DNA of 9,434 bases, taken from assembly GCA_903940375.1 (NCBI GenBank), contig CAJAKT010000454.1, forward strand, positions 1 through 9,434. The letters run 5' to 3'. The DNA is from an uncultured bacterium. GTDB lineage: Bacteria; Actinomycetota; Actinomycetes; S36-B12. This document shows, in pieces, positions 1 to 6,102 of the stretch. The notes under the pieces are model-generated. The model made no database searches. It saw only the letters and a list, made by a program, of their open reading frames with translations, and had not been told where the DNA came from. Numbering within the stretch: position 1 is the stretch's first letter; every line of letters starts with the position of its first letter. The position numbers were made by a program, and so were the translations under genes.

Positions 1-1739
1 ATGCCGATGGCCCGGCCCCCAAGCGGGTCGCCAGCGGCTGGCTGCCCTACTGGATGACGACCCCCAGCCGTCCGGTGGGCGTGACGTCGGCGGTGCAGAA
101 CGCGGACCTCTTCACGGATGTGTCGCCCTTCTGGTATTCGGCAACCGCTGCATCCGGCGGCGGAGTGCAGGTGAAGTTCAATCCCAACTTCAGCAATGCG
201 GCTGCGAACGCCAGTTGGGCCATGGGTCAGCTGAAGGGCGCGGGGCTGACCGTCCTCCCGTCGATCGCGGATGGTTCCGGCAAGGGCCGGATGGCGAAGG
301 CGCTCGCGGATCCTGCCCTGCGCGCCACTCATGTCGCCGACATCGTGAGCACAGTTGTCAACAACGGGTACGACGGCATCGACCTCGACTATGAGACGTT
401 CGCCTTCAGTGATGGCTCGTCATCGTGGGCGGCGACATCGCCCAACTGGACCGCCTTCGTAGCCGAGCTGGGTGCCGCGCTGCATGCGCAGGGCAAACTG
501 CTGGCCGTCACCATCCCGCCACCGTGCAGCACGGGCGGTGCATGCAGCACCCGTACCGGCTACTGGGTCTACAACATCACGGGCATCGCGCCGAGTGTCG
601 ACAGGATCCGGATCATGGCCTACGACTACCACGTCAACGGCATCGGACCGATCGCGCCGATCACGTGGGTCCGGGCGATCGTCGCGTACAGCGCCTCGAT
701 CATGGACCCCGCGAAACTGCAGATCGGCGTGCCGACCTACGGGCGCGCGTGGACGCGGGAGTCCGGCGGATCGCCCAAGCTCACCGGCACGTGCCCGACC
801 GACAAGAACTCCTCGGCCTACCGTTCGCTGACATCGATGGCGTCGGTCTCCGACGCCGACATCCCCGCGCTACTGGCATCGGTCGGTGTCGCACCGACCG
901 ACATCCAGTGGTCCGACGTCGACCAGGAGAACTGGGTCTACTACGACAAGAACGTCAACTGGACCGACGGGTCTGGTGCCACGCAGACCTGCACGGCCAA
1001 GCGCGTGATGTGGTGGGTTGGTCCGCAGGCGGTGCTGGTGCGCACGCAGCTCGTCGGCGAGTTCGGGCTCAGCGCGGCCGCCTACTGGACGGTCGGCGGC
1101 GAGGACCCCGCGCAGTGGCCGATGATTCGTTCCTACGCCCAGTCGCTTGCGCCGGCAGCCACCGATGTTGCTGCGACAGGCGTGCCGACGACGGTCTACG
1201 GGACGCCGGTCGCGGTCGCGGCGACCGTCACGTCGCAGGGTGCGCCCCTGGCCGGGGCCACGGCGACGCTTCGGTTCCAGCGACAGGGCACGAAGAAGTG
1301 GATAGACGTCGCCTCCCTGCCCACGGGCGCGGACGGCGTCGTCAGCTTCCCGGTCTCGCCCGAGGCGACCGGCTCCTGGCAGGTGTTCGTGCCCGGTGCC
1401 GATGCGCGGACGGAAGGCGCGAGTGCCCCGTTCGTGACACAGGTGCTCTCCCTGGTCACGGCGGAGCCGAAGGATCCGCGTGTCTCCCGCGGTGGCCGGC
1501 TGATCGTGAAGGCCTGGGCACGTCCGGCGATCCCGGGGCAGGCGATCGTCCTGCAGGTCAAGCGCGGCGAGAAGTGGAAGAACGTGGCGTCGCTGAAGGC
1601 GAATGCTGCTGGTCGAGCACGACTCGTCGACACGGTGTCCCGTGCGAAGGGCCGCTACGTCTATCGCGTGGTCGCCGTCGGCAAGGCCGACATCCTCGCC
1701 AACACGTCTACGGAGTTCCCGGTTCGCGTCACGAAGTGA
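1..1739 (+). CDS. Glycoside hydrolase family 18 protein, 5'-truncated by the window edge
   Basis: This is a GH18 (chitinase-like) TIM-barrel enzyme that would hydrolyse beta-1,4-linked GlcNAc-type polymers. The frame is open to the left edge, with 17 full codons before the ATG at 54. They encode ...ASGWLPYW, which fits the first barrel strand of GH18, so that Met is internal and the true start lies upstream. Numbering from that Met, the DxxDxDxE motif is DGIDLDYE at 107-114 (general acid Glu114). M188-A-Y-D-Y192 is the usual substrate-binding MxYD strand, and AAYWTVGGED (341-350) carries the last-strand Trp. Residues 370-561 form two beta-rich repeats. The fold and context suggest a secreted protein, but any signal peptide is outside the window. 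The natural substrate cannot be told; chitin, peptidoglycan or another GlcNAc polymer are all possible. The family call is firm. Confidence 0.9.
   Translation, partial: ADGPAPKRVASGWLPYWMTTPSRPVGVTSAVQNADLFTDVSPFWYSATAASGGGVQVKFNPNFSNAAANASWAMGQLKGAGLTVLPSIADGSGKGRMAKALADPALRATHVADIVSTVVNNGYDGIDLDYETFAFSDGSSSWAATSPNWTAFVAELGAALHAQGKLLAVTIPPPCSTGGACSTRTGYWVYNITGIAPSVDRIRIMAYDYHVNGIGPIAPITWVRAIVAYSASIMDPAKLQIGVPTYGRAWTRESGGSPKLTGTCPTDKNSSAYRSLTSMASVSDADIPALLASVGVAPTDIQWSDVDQENWVYYDKNVNWTDGSGATQTCTAKRVMWWVGPQAVLVRTQLVGEFGLSAAAYWTVGGEDPAQWPMIRSYAQSLAPAATDVAATGVPTTVYGTPVAVAATVTSQGAPLAGATATLRFQRQGTKKWIDVASLPTGADGVVSFPVSPEATGSWQVFVPGADARTEGASAPFVTQVLSLVTAEPKDPRVSRGGRLIVKAWARPAIPGQAIVLQVKRGEKWKNVASLKANAAGRARLVDTVSRAKGRYVYRVVAVGKADILANTSTEFPVRVTK
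1161..1733 (+). repeat. Two tandem ~95-residue beta-sandwich repeats in the GH18 protein
   Basis: Downstream of the catalytic barrel, residues ~370-464 and ~466-560 (numbered from the ATG at 54) look like two copies of one Ig-like or fibronectin-like beta module. The best-matching segments are KKWIDVASLPTGADG (414-428) and GEKWKNVASLKANAAG (505-520), which share KW-x2-VASL and a following A-x-G. Each copy opens with a 'xxVxxGxxxxVxA' strand and ends with a 'GxYxxRV/GxWxVFV' strand. Such modules usually act as spacers or in binding polymer or cell wall. The repeat is seen at protein level only; the DNA copies have diverged. Confidence 0.6.
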
Positions 1740-3474
1740 CGTTGTCAGCGACGCACGCTGCGGGCAGCTCGAACCATTGCAGCGACGTGAAGTCAGCAGA
1801 GATGCCGTCGCTGAGGCTGGCTGGGGCGCCAAGATCGTCGGGCAGTGACTCGAGCAGGTCGTGCGCGTACGACAGGTAGCCGACGAGGTCTGATTCCGGG
1901 GCGGTGTCGCGATGCTCGGGGTAGGTGAGCGTGCCGTCAGCGGCATAGTGCAGCTGGGACAGTCGCAGGGGCGGCTCGACGGGCCCATTGCGGTGATGCC
2001 AGCGACCCGTGGTCGTGTCGAAGCGGTACTGCGGCATCAGTCGCCAGCCGTGATCAGCGACGAGGATGACGGCCGACACGATGTACTCGAACACTGCCTC
2101 GGAGACGAAGTAGTTGAAGTTCACGCGCACCCAGCCGGGCTTGATGCCCTCGCAGCCGTGGGAGATCTCGCGCTCGAACTCGTGGGATCGGTCGAGGTCG
2201 ATGCCGAGCAGCCGGTGACCGTACGGTCCCGCGCACGAGCAGCCGCCGCGCGACTGGATGCCGAAAAGGTCGTTGAGGATGGCGACGACGAGGTTGTGGT
2301 GGAGGTACCGGCCGCCGGGGCGGTTGATGACGAACGACACGATCGACAGCCGCTCGGCATCGAGGTTGCCGAGCACCTGGATATTCGGATTCGACGACCA
2401 TGCTGCGATGGCCCGCCTGACGAAGTCCTCCTCATGCGCCCGGATGACCTGGGTGCCGACCGCCTCTTTCAGCTGGAACACCAGACCCGCGCGGATCGAC
2501 TCGACGATCGCCGGCGTGCCGCCTTCCTCGCGGTGCACGGCATCGGTGACGTAGTGGTGCTCCTCGGGGTTGACGTAGGTGACGGTGCCACCGCCGACGA
2601 TGTCGGGGACGGAGTTGGTCAGCAGCTCGCGACGCACGATGAGCACGCCGGGCGTGCCGGGACCCCCGATGAACTTGTGCGGGGACAGGAACATGGCGTC
2701 GTAGTAGGCAAGGGGGTGCTCGTCGCAGCGGGGGCGCATGTCGATGTCGACGTACGGAGCGGCCGCCGCGTAGTCCCAGAACGCGAGGGCGCCGTGCTCG
2801 TGCAGCAACTGCGAAACCCGGTGGGTGTCCGTGACGATGCCGGTCACGTTGCTGGCGGCGCTGAACGAGGCAATGCGCAGCGGGCGATCGCGGTATTCGT
2901 GCAGCCGTGCCTCGAGGTCCGCCAGATCGATATGGCCGTCAGCGTCCTCGTGGATGGTGACGACGTCGGCGATCGACTCGCGCCACGGGAGCTCATTGCT
3001 GTGGTGCTCGAACGGGCCGATGAACACCACGGGACGATCGCTGGCCGGGATGGCGTGGTCGAGTCCGTAGCGCCGGTTGAGGTCGGCGGGGATGCGCAGG
3101 TTGAGGATGCCGATCAGCTTGTTGATGGCGCCTGTCGAGCCGGAGCCGGCGAAGATGACGCAGGTGTCATCGTCACCGTTGACGGCATCGCGGATGATCC
3201 GTCGCGCGTCCTCGCGCAGGCGGGTGGTCTGCAGTCCGGTACCGCTGGACTCCGTGTGGGTGTTGGCGTAGCGCGGCAGGACCTCGTCGCGGATGAAGTC
3301 CTCGACGAAGGACAGGGCGCGACCGCTCGCTGTGTAGTCGGCGTAGGTGACCCGCCGTTCGCCGAAGGGCCCCTGCATGACCTGGTCGTCGCCGATGACG
3401 CTGTCGCGGATCCGCGCGAGGATGGCGGGCTGGGGCAGGCTCTGGTCGCGCTGCGGAATGACGATGTCGGACAC
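1729..3474 (-). CDS. Class V aminotransferase-fold PLP enzyme, cysteine desulfurase (SufS)-like
   Basis: This is a fold-type I PLP enzyme of the class V aminotransferase/NifS-SufS superfamily. The internal aldimine lysine is K267 in SPHKFIGGPGTPG, the PLP-ring Asp is D234 (AFWDYAAAAPY), the PLP-stacking His lies in FEHHSNELPW (H157/H158), and N209 sits in SAASNVTG. The loop RGGCSCAGP (409-417) aligns with the RTGHHCAMP loop of SufS and places C414 at the catalytic persulfide cysteine. This favours cysteine desulfurase or a close relative over an ordinary aminotransferase. At 581 residues it is about 170 longer than SufS, mainly through a C-terminal extension (~476-581) and inserts. The start is GTG at 3474, with no Shine-Dalgarno but a TAGTCT hexamer 6 nt upstream. 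The 3' end overlaps the GH18 gene by 11 bp. The substrate is inferred, not proven. Confidence 0.82.
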   Translation of the reverse strand: MSDIVIPQRDQSLPQPAILARIRDSVIGDDQVMQGPFGERRVTYADYTASGRALSFVEDFIRDEVLPRYANTHTESSGTGLQTTRLREDARRIIRDAVNGDDDTCVIFAGSGSTGAINKLIGILNLRIPADLNRRYGLDHAIPASDRPVVFIGPFEHHSNELPWRESIADVVTIHEDADGHIDLADLEARLHEYRDRPLRIASFSAASNVTGIVTDTHRVSQLLHEHGALAFWDYAAAAPYVDIDMRPRCDEHPLAYYDAMFLSPHKFIGGPGTPGVLIVRRELLTNSVPDIVGGGTVTYVNPEEHHYVTDAVHREEGGTPAIVESIRAGLVFQLKEAVGTQVIRAHEEDFVRRAIAAWSSNPNIQVLGNLDAERLSIVSFVINRPGGRYLHHNLVVAILNDLFGIQSRGGCSCAGPYGHRLLGIDLDRSHEFEREISHGCEGIKPGWVRVNFNYFVSEAVFEYIVSAVILVADHGWRLMPQYRFDTTTGRWHHRNGPVEPPLRLSQLHYAADGTLTYPEHRDTAPESDLVGYLSYAHDLLESLPDDLGAPASLSDGISADFTSLQWFELPAACVADNVTS

Positions 3475-3480
3475 GCCGCC

Positions 3481-3486
3481 AGACTA
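3481..3486 (-). promoter_or_regulatory. Putative -10 box (TAGTCT) for a leaderless class V enzyme mRNA
   Basis: On the minus strand TAGTCT is followed by exactly 6 nt (GGCGGC) and then the GTG start. A -10 box normally ends at -7, so +1 would be the G of the start codon. No purine-rich ribosome binding site and no clear -35 box are visible, as is common for actinobacterial leaderless promoters. Confidence 0.5.
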
Positions 3487-3500
3487 GGTCCCGCAGGGGT

Positions 3501-3507
3501 GGAAGGA
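3501..3507 (+). promoter_or_regulatory. Shine-Dalgarno of clpS (GGAAGGA)
   Basis: GGAAGGA lies 7 nt before the ATG at 3515 and fixes this start. Only 40 bp separate clpS from the divergent class V gene, so the clpS promoter must lie in this gap or inside the neighbour. A weak TAGGTC at 3485-3490 is the only -10-like string in the gap on this strand. Confidence 0.65.
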
Positions 3508-3514
3508 TGACGAC

Positions 3515-3799
3515 ATGTCCGTAGCCCCCGCCGAAGTCGAGCGTCCCCAGGTGGTGGAGGACACCGACCGGCCGTGGATCACGCTGGTCTGGAACGACCC
3601 GGTGAACCTGATGTCATACGTCACGTACGTCTTCATGGAGTACTTCCACTATGACCGTGCGAAGGCCGAACTGCTGATGCTCGACGTGCACGAGAAGGGT
3701 CGCGCCGTCGTGTCCAACGGCACCCGCGACGAGATGGAGCGCGACGTGACGGCGATGCACGGCTACGGACTGTGGGCCACGATGCAGAAGGACTCCTGA
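3515..3799 (+). CDS. clpS: ATP-dependent Clp protease adaptor ClpS
   Basis: ClpS is the N-end-rule adaptor that delivers proteins with destabilising N-terminal residues to the Clp AAA+ unfoldase (ClpC in actinobacteria) in the cytoplasm. The 94-residue length is typical. The substrate pocket is visible: N27-D28 in LVWNDPVNLM correspond to E. coli N34/D35, M33 to M40, and H59 in DVHEKGRAVV to H66, with the same 32-residue spacing. The C-terminal MHGYGLWATM is the actinobacterial form of the family end. A GGAAGGA site supports the ATG. The stop overlaps the next start (TGATG), so translation is probably coupled to the DUF2017 gene, a common pairing in actinobacteria. Confidence 0.95.
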   Translation: MSVAPAEVERPQVVEDTDRPWITLVWNDPVNLMSYVTYVFMEYFHYDRAKAELLMLDVHEKGRAVVSNGTRDEMERDVTAMHGYGLWATMQKDS

Positions 3800-4350
3800 T
3801 GGCAGAGGTCCACGACCTGCCTGGCGATGCCGTCGGGGTGGAGATCGCTCTCGAGGAGGTCGAGGTCGCGCTGCTCCTCAGCCTGGCGGCGCAGATGGCG
3901 GAATTCGTCGCGCCGCGTCCGCTGGAGTCGGAGGATCCGCTGGCCGCGCTGGTGGGCATCGACCCGTCCGCCCAGATGTCCGACGACCCGGCCCTCCAGC
4001 GGCTCCTGCCTGACGCCTATGCCGACGACCCGGATGCGTCAGCGCAGTTCCGGCGATTCACCGAGCGGGACCTTCGTGAGGCGAAAGTGCGCAATGCGCT
4101 GTCGGTGACCGAGCAACTGGCGGGAAGCCCGAGTTCCGTCGTCGTGACGGGTGACGCGATCCCGCCGTGGCTGGGTTTCCTCAACGACACCCGGCTCACG
4201 CTCGGCACGCGTCTCGAGCTCAGTGAGGACAACCACGATGAGCTCGCGGACCTGCCGGAGAGTGACCCGCGTGCCGGGCTCTTCCAGGTGTACGACTGGC
4301 TGACGTTCCTGCAGGAGTCCATCGTCCAGCGACTTCTGCCTTCGGCCTAG
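3799..4350 (+). CDS. DUF2017 domain protein
   Basis: This 183-residue, strongly acidic protein belongs to the actinobacterial DUF2017 family, whose function is not known to me. Recognisable family segments are DPALQRLLPDAYADDP (64-79), FRRFTERDLREAKV (84-97), WLGFLNDTRLTLGTRL (124-139) and VYDWLTFLQESIV (164-176). It appears mostly helical, with no membrane segment or signal peptide. The start is the ATG at 3799, which overlaps the clpS stop by one base (TGATG) and has AGAAGGA 6 nt upstream; in-frame starts further upstream would run into clpS. The tight coupling to clpS suggests a role connected with the adaptor or with Clp proteolysis, but this is inference from context. The TAG stop is also the first half of a possible -10 box for the next gene. 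Confidence 0.88.
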   Translation: MAEVHDLPGDAVGVEIALEEVEVALLLSLAAQMAEFVAPRPLESEDPLAALVGIDPSAQMSDDPALQRLLPDAYADDPDASAQFRRFTERDLREAKVRNALSVTEQLAGSPSSVVVTGDAIPPWLGFLNDTRLTLGTRLELSEDNHDELADLPESDPRAGLFQVYDWLTFLQESIVQRLLPSA

Positions 4351-4353
4351 GGT
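4348..4353 (+). promoter_or_regulatory. Putative -10 box (TAGGGT) for mec, containing the upstream stop codon
   Basis: TAGGGT is followed by 6 nt (CACGCC) and the ATG of mec. Its TAG is the stop of the DUF2017 gene. It matches the rph upstream region almost base for base (TAGGGTCAC, three bases, then ATG). AGGG could instead act as a ribosome binding site at 7 nt spacing, so the reading as a promoter is not certain. Confidence 0.4.
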
Positions 4354-4359
4354 CACGCC

Positions 4360-4782
4360 ATGCTCGAAATCCGCCGGTCCCTGGTCGACGCCATGGTCGC
4401 CCACGCTCGCGCCGACCATCCCGATGAGGCGTGCGGGGTGCTCGCCGGGCCCGACGGCAGCGATCGCCCCGAGCGATTCGTGCCGATGATCAACGCGGCC
4501 CGCTCGCCGACGTTCTATGAATTCGACTCCGGTGACCTGCTGCGCCTGTACCGCGACATGGATGAGCGCGACGAGGTCCCCGTCGTCATCTACCACTCGC
4601 ATACGGCGACCGAGGCCTACCCGTCCCGCACCGACGTGACGTACGCATCCGAGCCAGCGGCCCACTACGTGCTGATCTCCACCCGGGAGACCGGCACCGA
4701 TGATGGCCCCTACGAACTGAGGTCCTACCGAATCGTCGATGGTGCCGTGACGGAGGAAGCCGTCGAGATCATCGAGGGGTAG
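4360..4782 (+). CDS. mec: JAMM/MPN+ zinc metalloprotease, CysO-cysteine peptidase (Mec)
   Basis: This Mov34/MPN/PAD-1 (JAB1/MPN+) metalloprotease of 140 residues matches actinobacterial Mec in size and context. Mec cleaves the CysO-cysteine adduct, releasing free cysteine and regenerating the Gly-Gly tail of CysO. The JAMM motif is complete: Glu23 in DEACGVLAG, then H79-S-H81, Ser89 and Asp92 (HxHx7Sx2D), giving the zinc ligands His79, His81 and Asp92 with Glu23 as general base. The protein looks soluble and cytoplasmic. It starts 9 bp after the DUF2017 stop, and cysO follows 76 bp downstream with its own possible promoter. The specific function rests on synteny with M. tuberculosis Rv1334-Rv1336; the JAMM fold itself is clear from the sequence. 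Confidence 0.9.
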   Translation: MLEIRRSLVDAMVAHARADHPDEACGVLAGPDGSDRPERFVPMINAARSPTFYEFDSGDLLRLYRDMDERDEVPVVIYHSHTATEAYPSRTDVTYASEPAAHYVLISTRETGTDDGPYELRSYRIVDGAVTEEAVEIIEG

Positions 4783-4845
4783 GGGCCTTACTGCGAATCC
4801 CTTGCATGTGCGAAATGCGGAGTCGCGGGAATCCAGGGAGGTTCG

Positions 4846-4851
4846 TAGGCT
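4846..4851 (+). promoter_or_regulatory. Putative -10 box (TAGGCT) for a leaderless cysO-cysM mRNA
   Basis: TAGGCT ends 7 nt before the ATG of cysO at 4859, placing +1 at or one base before the A of ATG. An AGGGAGG at 4835-4841 is too far away (17 nt) to be a good ribosome binding site for this start. The 76-bp gap after mec gives room for an independent promoter. No convincing -35 box is seen. Confidence 0.5.
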
Positions 4852-4858
4852 CCGGCAC

Positions 4859-5131
4859 ATGGCCGTCGAGGTTCGCATCCCCACCATCCTGCGCACATAC
4901 ACAGCAGGCGAGAAGGTCGTGTCCGCAGAGGGTGATTCCCTCGCGGTGGTCATCCAGGATCTCGAATCCCGCCATCCCGGGATCGCTGACCGCCTGCTCG
5001 ACGAGAGCGGTCTGCGACGTTTCATCAACGTGTACCTGAACGATGAGGATGTCCGGTTTCTCGAGGGGCTCCAGACACCGGTCGCCGACGCGGACTCGAT
5101 CACGATCCTCCCTGCCGTCGCCGGGGGCTGA
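4859..5131 (+). CDS. cysO: Sulfur carrier protein CysO (MoaD/ThiS family)
   Basis: CysO is a ubiquitin-fold (beta-grasp) sulfur carrier. Its C-terminal glycine is converted to a thiocarboxylate, which is the sulfur donor for CysM. The 90-residue product starts MAVEVRIPTILRTYTAG and ends AVAGG; the terminal Gly-Gly is the functional signature of MoaD, ThiS and CysO. Internal family features are LESRHPGIADRLL (35-47) and NVYLNDEDVRFL (57-68). I chose the ATG at 4859 over an in-frame TTG at 4802, because the latter adds a poorly matching Arg-rich 19-residue leader and because a -10-like box sits just before the ATG. cysM begins 2 bp after the stop, so the two are cotranscribed. The E1-like activating enzyme (MoeZ-type) is not in this window. 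Confidence 0.93.
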   Translation: MAVEVRIPTILRTYTAGEKVVSAEGDSLAVVIQDLESRHPGIADRLLDESGLRRFINVYLNDEDVRFLEGLQTPVADADSITILPAVAGG

Positions 5132-5133
5132 CG

Positions 5134-6081
5134 GTGCGGTTCGACTCGCTGCTCGATTCGGTGGGCGGCACGCCGCTCGTTGGGCTGCCCCGGTTGTCGC
5201 CGTCGCCCGAGGTACGGCTGTGGGCCAAGCTCGAGGACCGCAGCCCGACTGGTTCCGTCAAGGACCGGGCCGCGCTGGCGATGATCGAGCAGGCGGAGAA
5301 GGACGGACTGCTCTATCCGGGTGCGACCCTGCTCGAGCCGACGTCCGGCAATACGGGGATCTCCTTGGCGATGGTCGCGCGGCAGCGTGGCTATCAACTC
5401 GTCTGCGTGATGCCGGAGAACACGTCGGCCGAGAGAACCCAGCTGCTGCAGGCGTGGGGGGCGACCATCGTCCCGTCGTCTGCCGTGGGCGGCAGCAACG
5501 AGGCAGTGCGCGTGGCCAAGGAGATCGCCGCAGCAAACCCCGAATGGGTCATGCTCTATCAGTACGGCAACGAGGCGAATGCCCGTGCGCACTATGAGAC
5601 CACCGGCCCTGAGCTGCTTGCCGACCTGCCGACCATCACGCACTTCGTCGCGGGCCTCGGGACGACGGGGACGCTGATGGGGGCGGGGCGGTTCCTGCGC
5701 GAGGCGCGTCCGGAGATCAGGATCATTGCGGCTGAGCCGCGCTACGGCGAACTCGTGTACGGCCTGCGCAATCTCTCGGAGGGCTTCGTCCCTGAGCTCT
5801 ACGACGAGTCGGTCCTGACGGGACGGTTCTCTGTCGGCCCGCTCGACGCCGTGCGGCGGATGCGTCAGCTGATGGACGAGGAGGGCATCTTCGCCGGCCC
5901 GTCCAGCGGCGCGATCCTGCATGCGGCCCTCGGTGCTGCGAGGACGGCACTTCGTGACGGTGAGTCAGCCGACATCGCATTCATCGTGTGCGACGGCGGT
6001 TGGAAGTACCTGTCGACGGGTGCGTACGACGGGACCCTCGACAGTGCCGAGGAGGCGCTGGACGGCCAGCTCTGGGCATAG
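5134..6081 (+). CDS. cysM: CysO-dependent, O-phosphoserine-type cysteine synthase
   Basis: This PLP-dependent fold-type II enzyme makes cysteine (bound to CysO) from an activated serine and the CysO thiocarboxylate. It has 315 residues. The PLP lysine is K43 in PTGSVKDR, the substrate loop is TSGNTG (70-75) and the phosphate loop is GLGTTGT (174-180). R212 in YGLRNLSEGFVPELYD aligns with M. tuberculosis CysM R220, the residue that favours O-phosphoserine over O-acetylserine. The C-terminus, DGQLWA, matches the flexible lid-like tail of the mycobacterial enzyme. The GTG start lies 2 bp after the cysO stop, with GGGGG 6 nt upstream overlapping the last codons of cysO. The gene is convergent with the small membrane protein gene. 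The substrate assignment is by homology, supported by cysO and mec next door. Confidence 0.94.
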   Translation: MRFDSLLDSVGGTPLVGLPRLSPSPEVRLWAKLEDRSPTGSVKDRAALAMIEQAEKDGLLYPGATLLEPTSGNTGISLAMVARQRGYQLVCVMPENTSAERTQLLQAWGATIVPSSAVGGSNEAVRVAKEIAAANPEWVMLYQYGNEANARAHYETTGPELLADLPTITHFVAGLGTTGTLMGAGRFLREARPEIRIIAAEPRYGELVYGLRNLSEGFVPELYDESVLTGRFSVGPLDAVRRMRQLMDEEGIFAGPSSGAILHAALGAARTALRDGESADIAFIVCDGGWKYLSTGAYDGTLDSAEEALDGQLWA

Positions 6082-6085
6082 GCCC

Positions 6086-6102
6086 GATCCGTTCGTCGGA
6101 TC
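6086..6102. terminator. Inverted repeat between convergent genes, possible bidirectional terminator
   Basis: GATCCG and CGGATC form a perfect 6-bp stem around the 5-nt loop TTCGT. The repeat fills the 19-bp space between the cysM stop and the convergent membrane-protein gene and covers two bases of that gene's stop codon. There is no T-tract, and the stem is short, but placement between two converging genes is what a bidirectional terminator would show. Confidence 0.45.

Noticed and set aside
54..56. ATG at 54 as the start of the GH18 gene
   Set aside because: The frame is open to the left edge, and the residues before the Met (SGWLPYW) belong to the first strand of the GH18 barrel, so the Met is internal.
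1912..3510. A 532-codon plus-strand open frame opposite the class V gene
   Set aside because: The composition is low-complexity (Asp, Val, Glu, Arg), there is no family motif, and the opposite strand carries a clear PLP enzyme with all key residues.
3772..3798. An upstream start for the DUF2017 gene inside clpS
   Set aside because: It would add nine residues (MGHDAEGLL) that are out-of-frame clpS sequence; the ATG at 3799 has TGATG coupling and AGAAGGA at 6 nt.
4835..4841. AGGGAGG as the ribosome binding site of cysO
   Set aside because: The spacing to the ATG at 4859 is 17 nt, and no alternative start codon lies at a suitable distance.
4802..4858. TTG at 4802 as the start of cysO
   Set aside because: It adds 19 Arg/Glu-rich residues not expected in this family, while the ATG at 4859 gives the normal length of 90 residues and has a -10-like box just upstream.
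4039..5922. A 627-codon minus-strand open frame opposite mec, cysO and cysM
   Set aside because: It is rich in Arg, Gly, His and Val with no domain, lies opposite three firmly identified genes, and is the usual antisense shadow of high-GC coding DNA.
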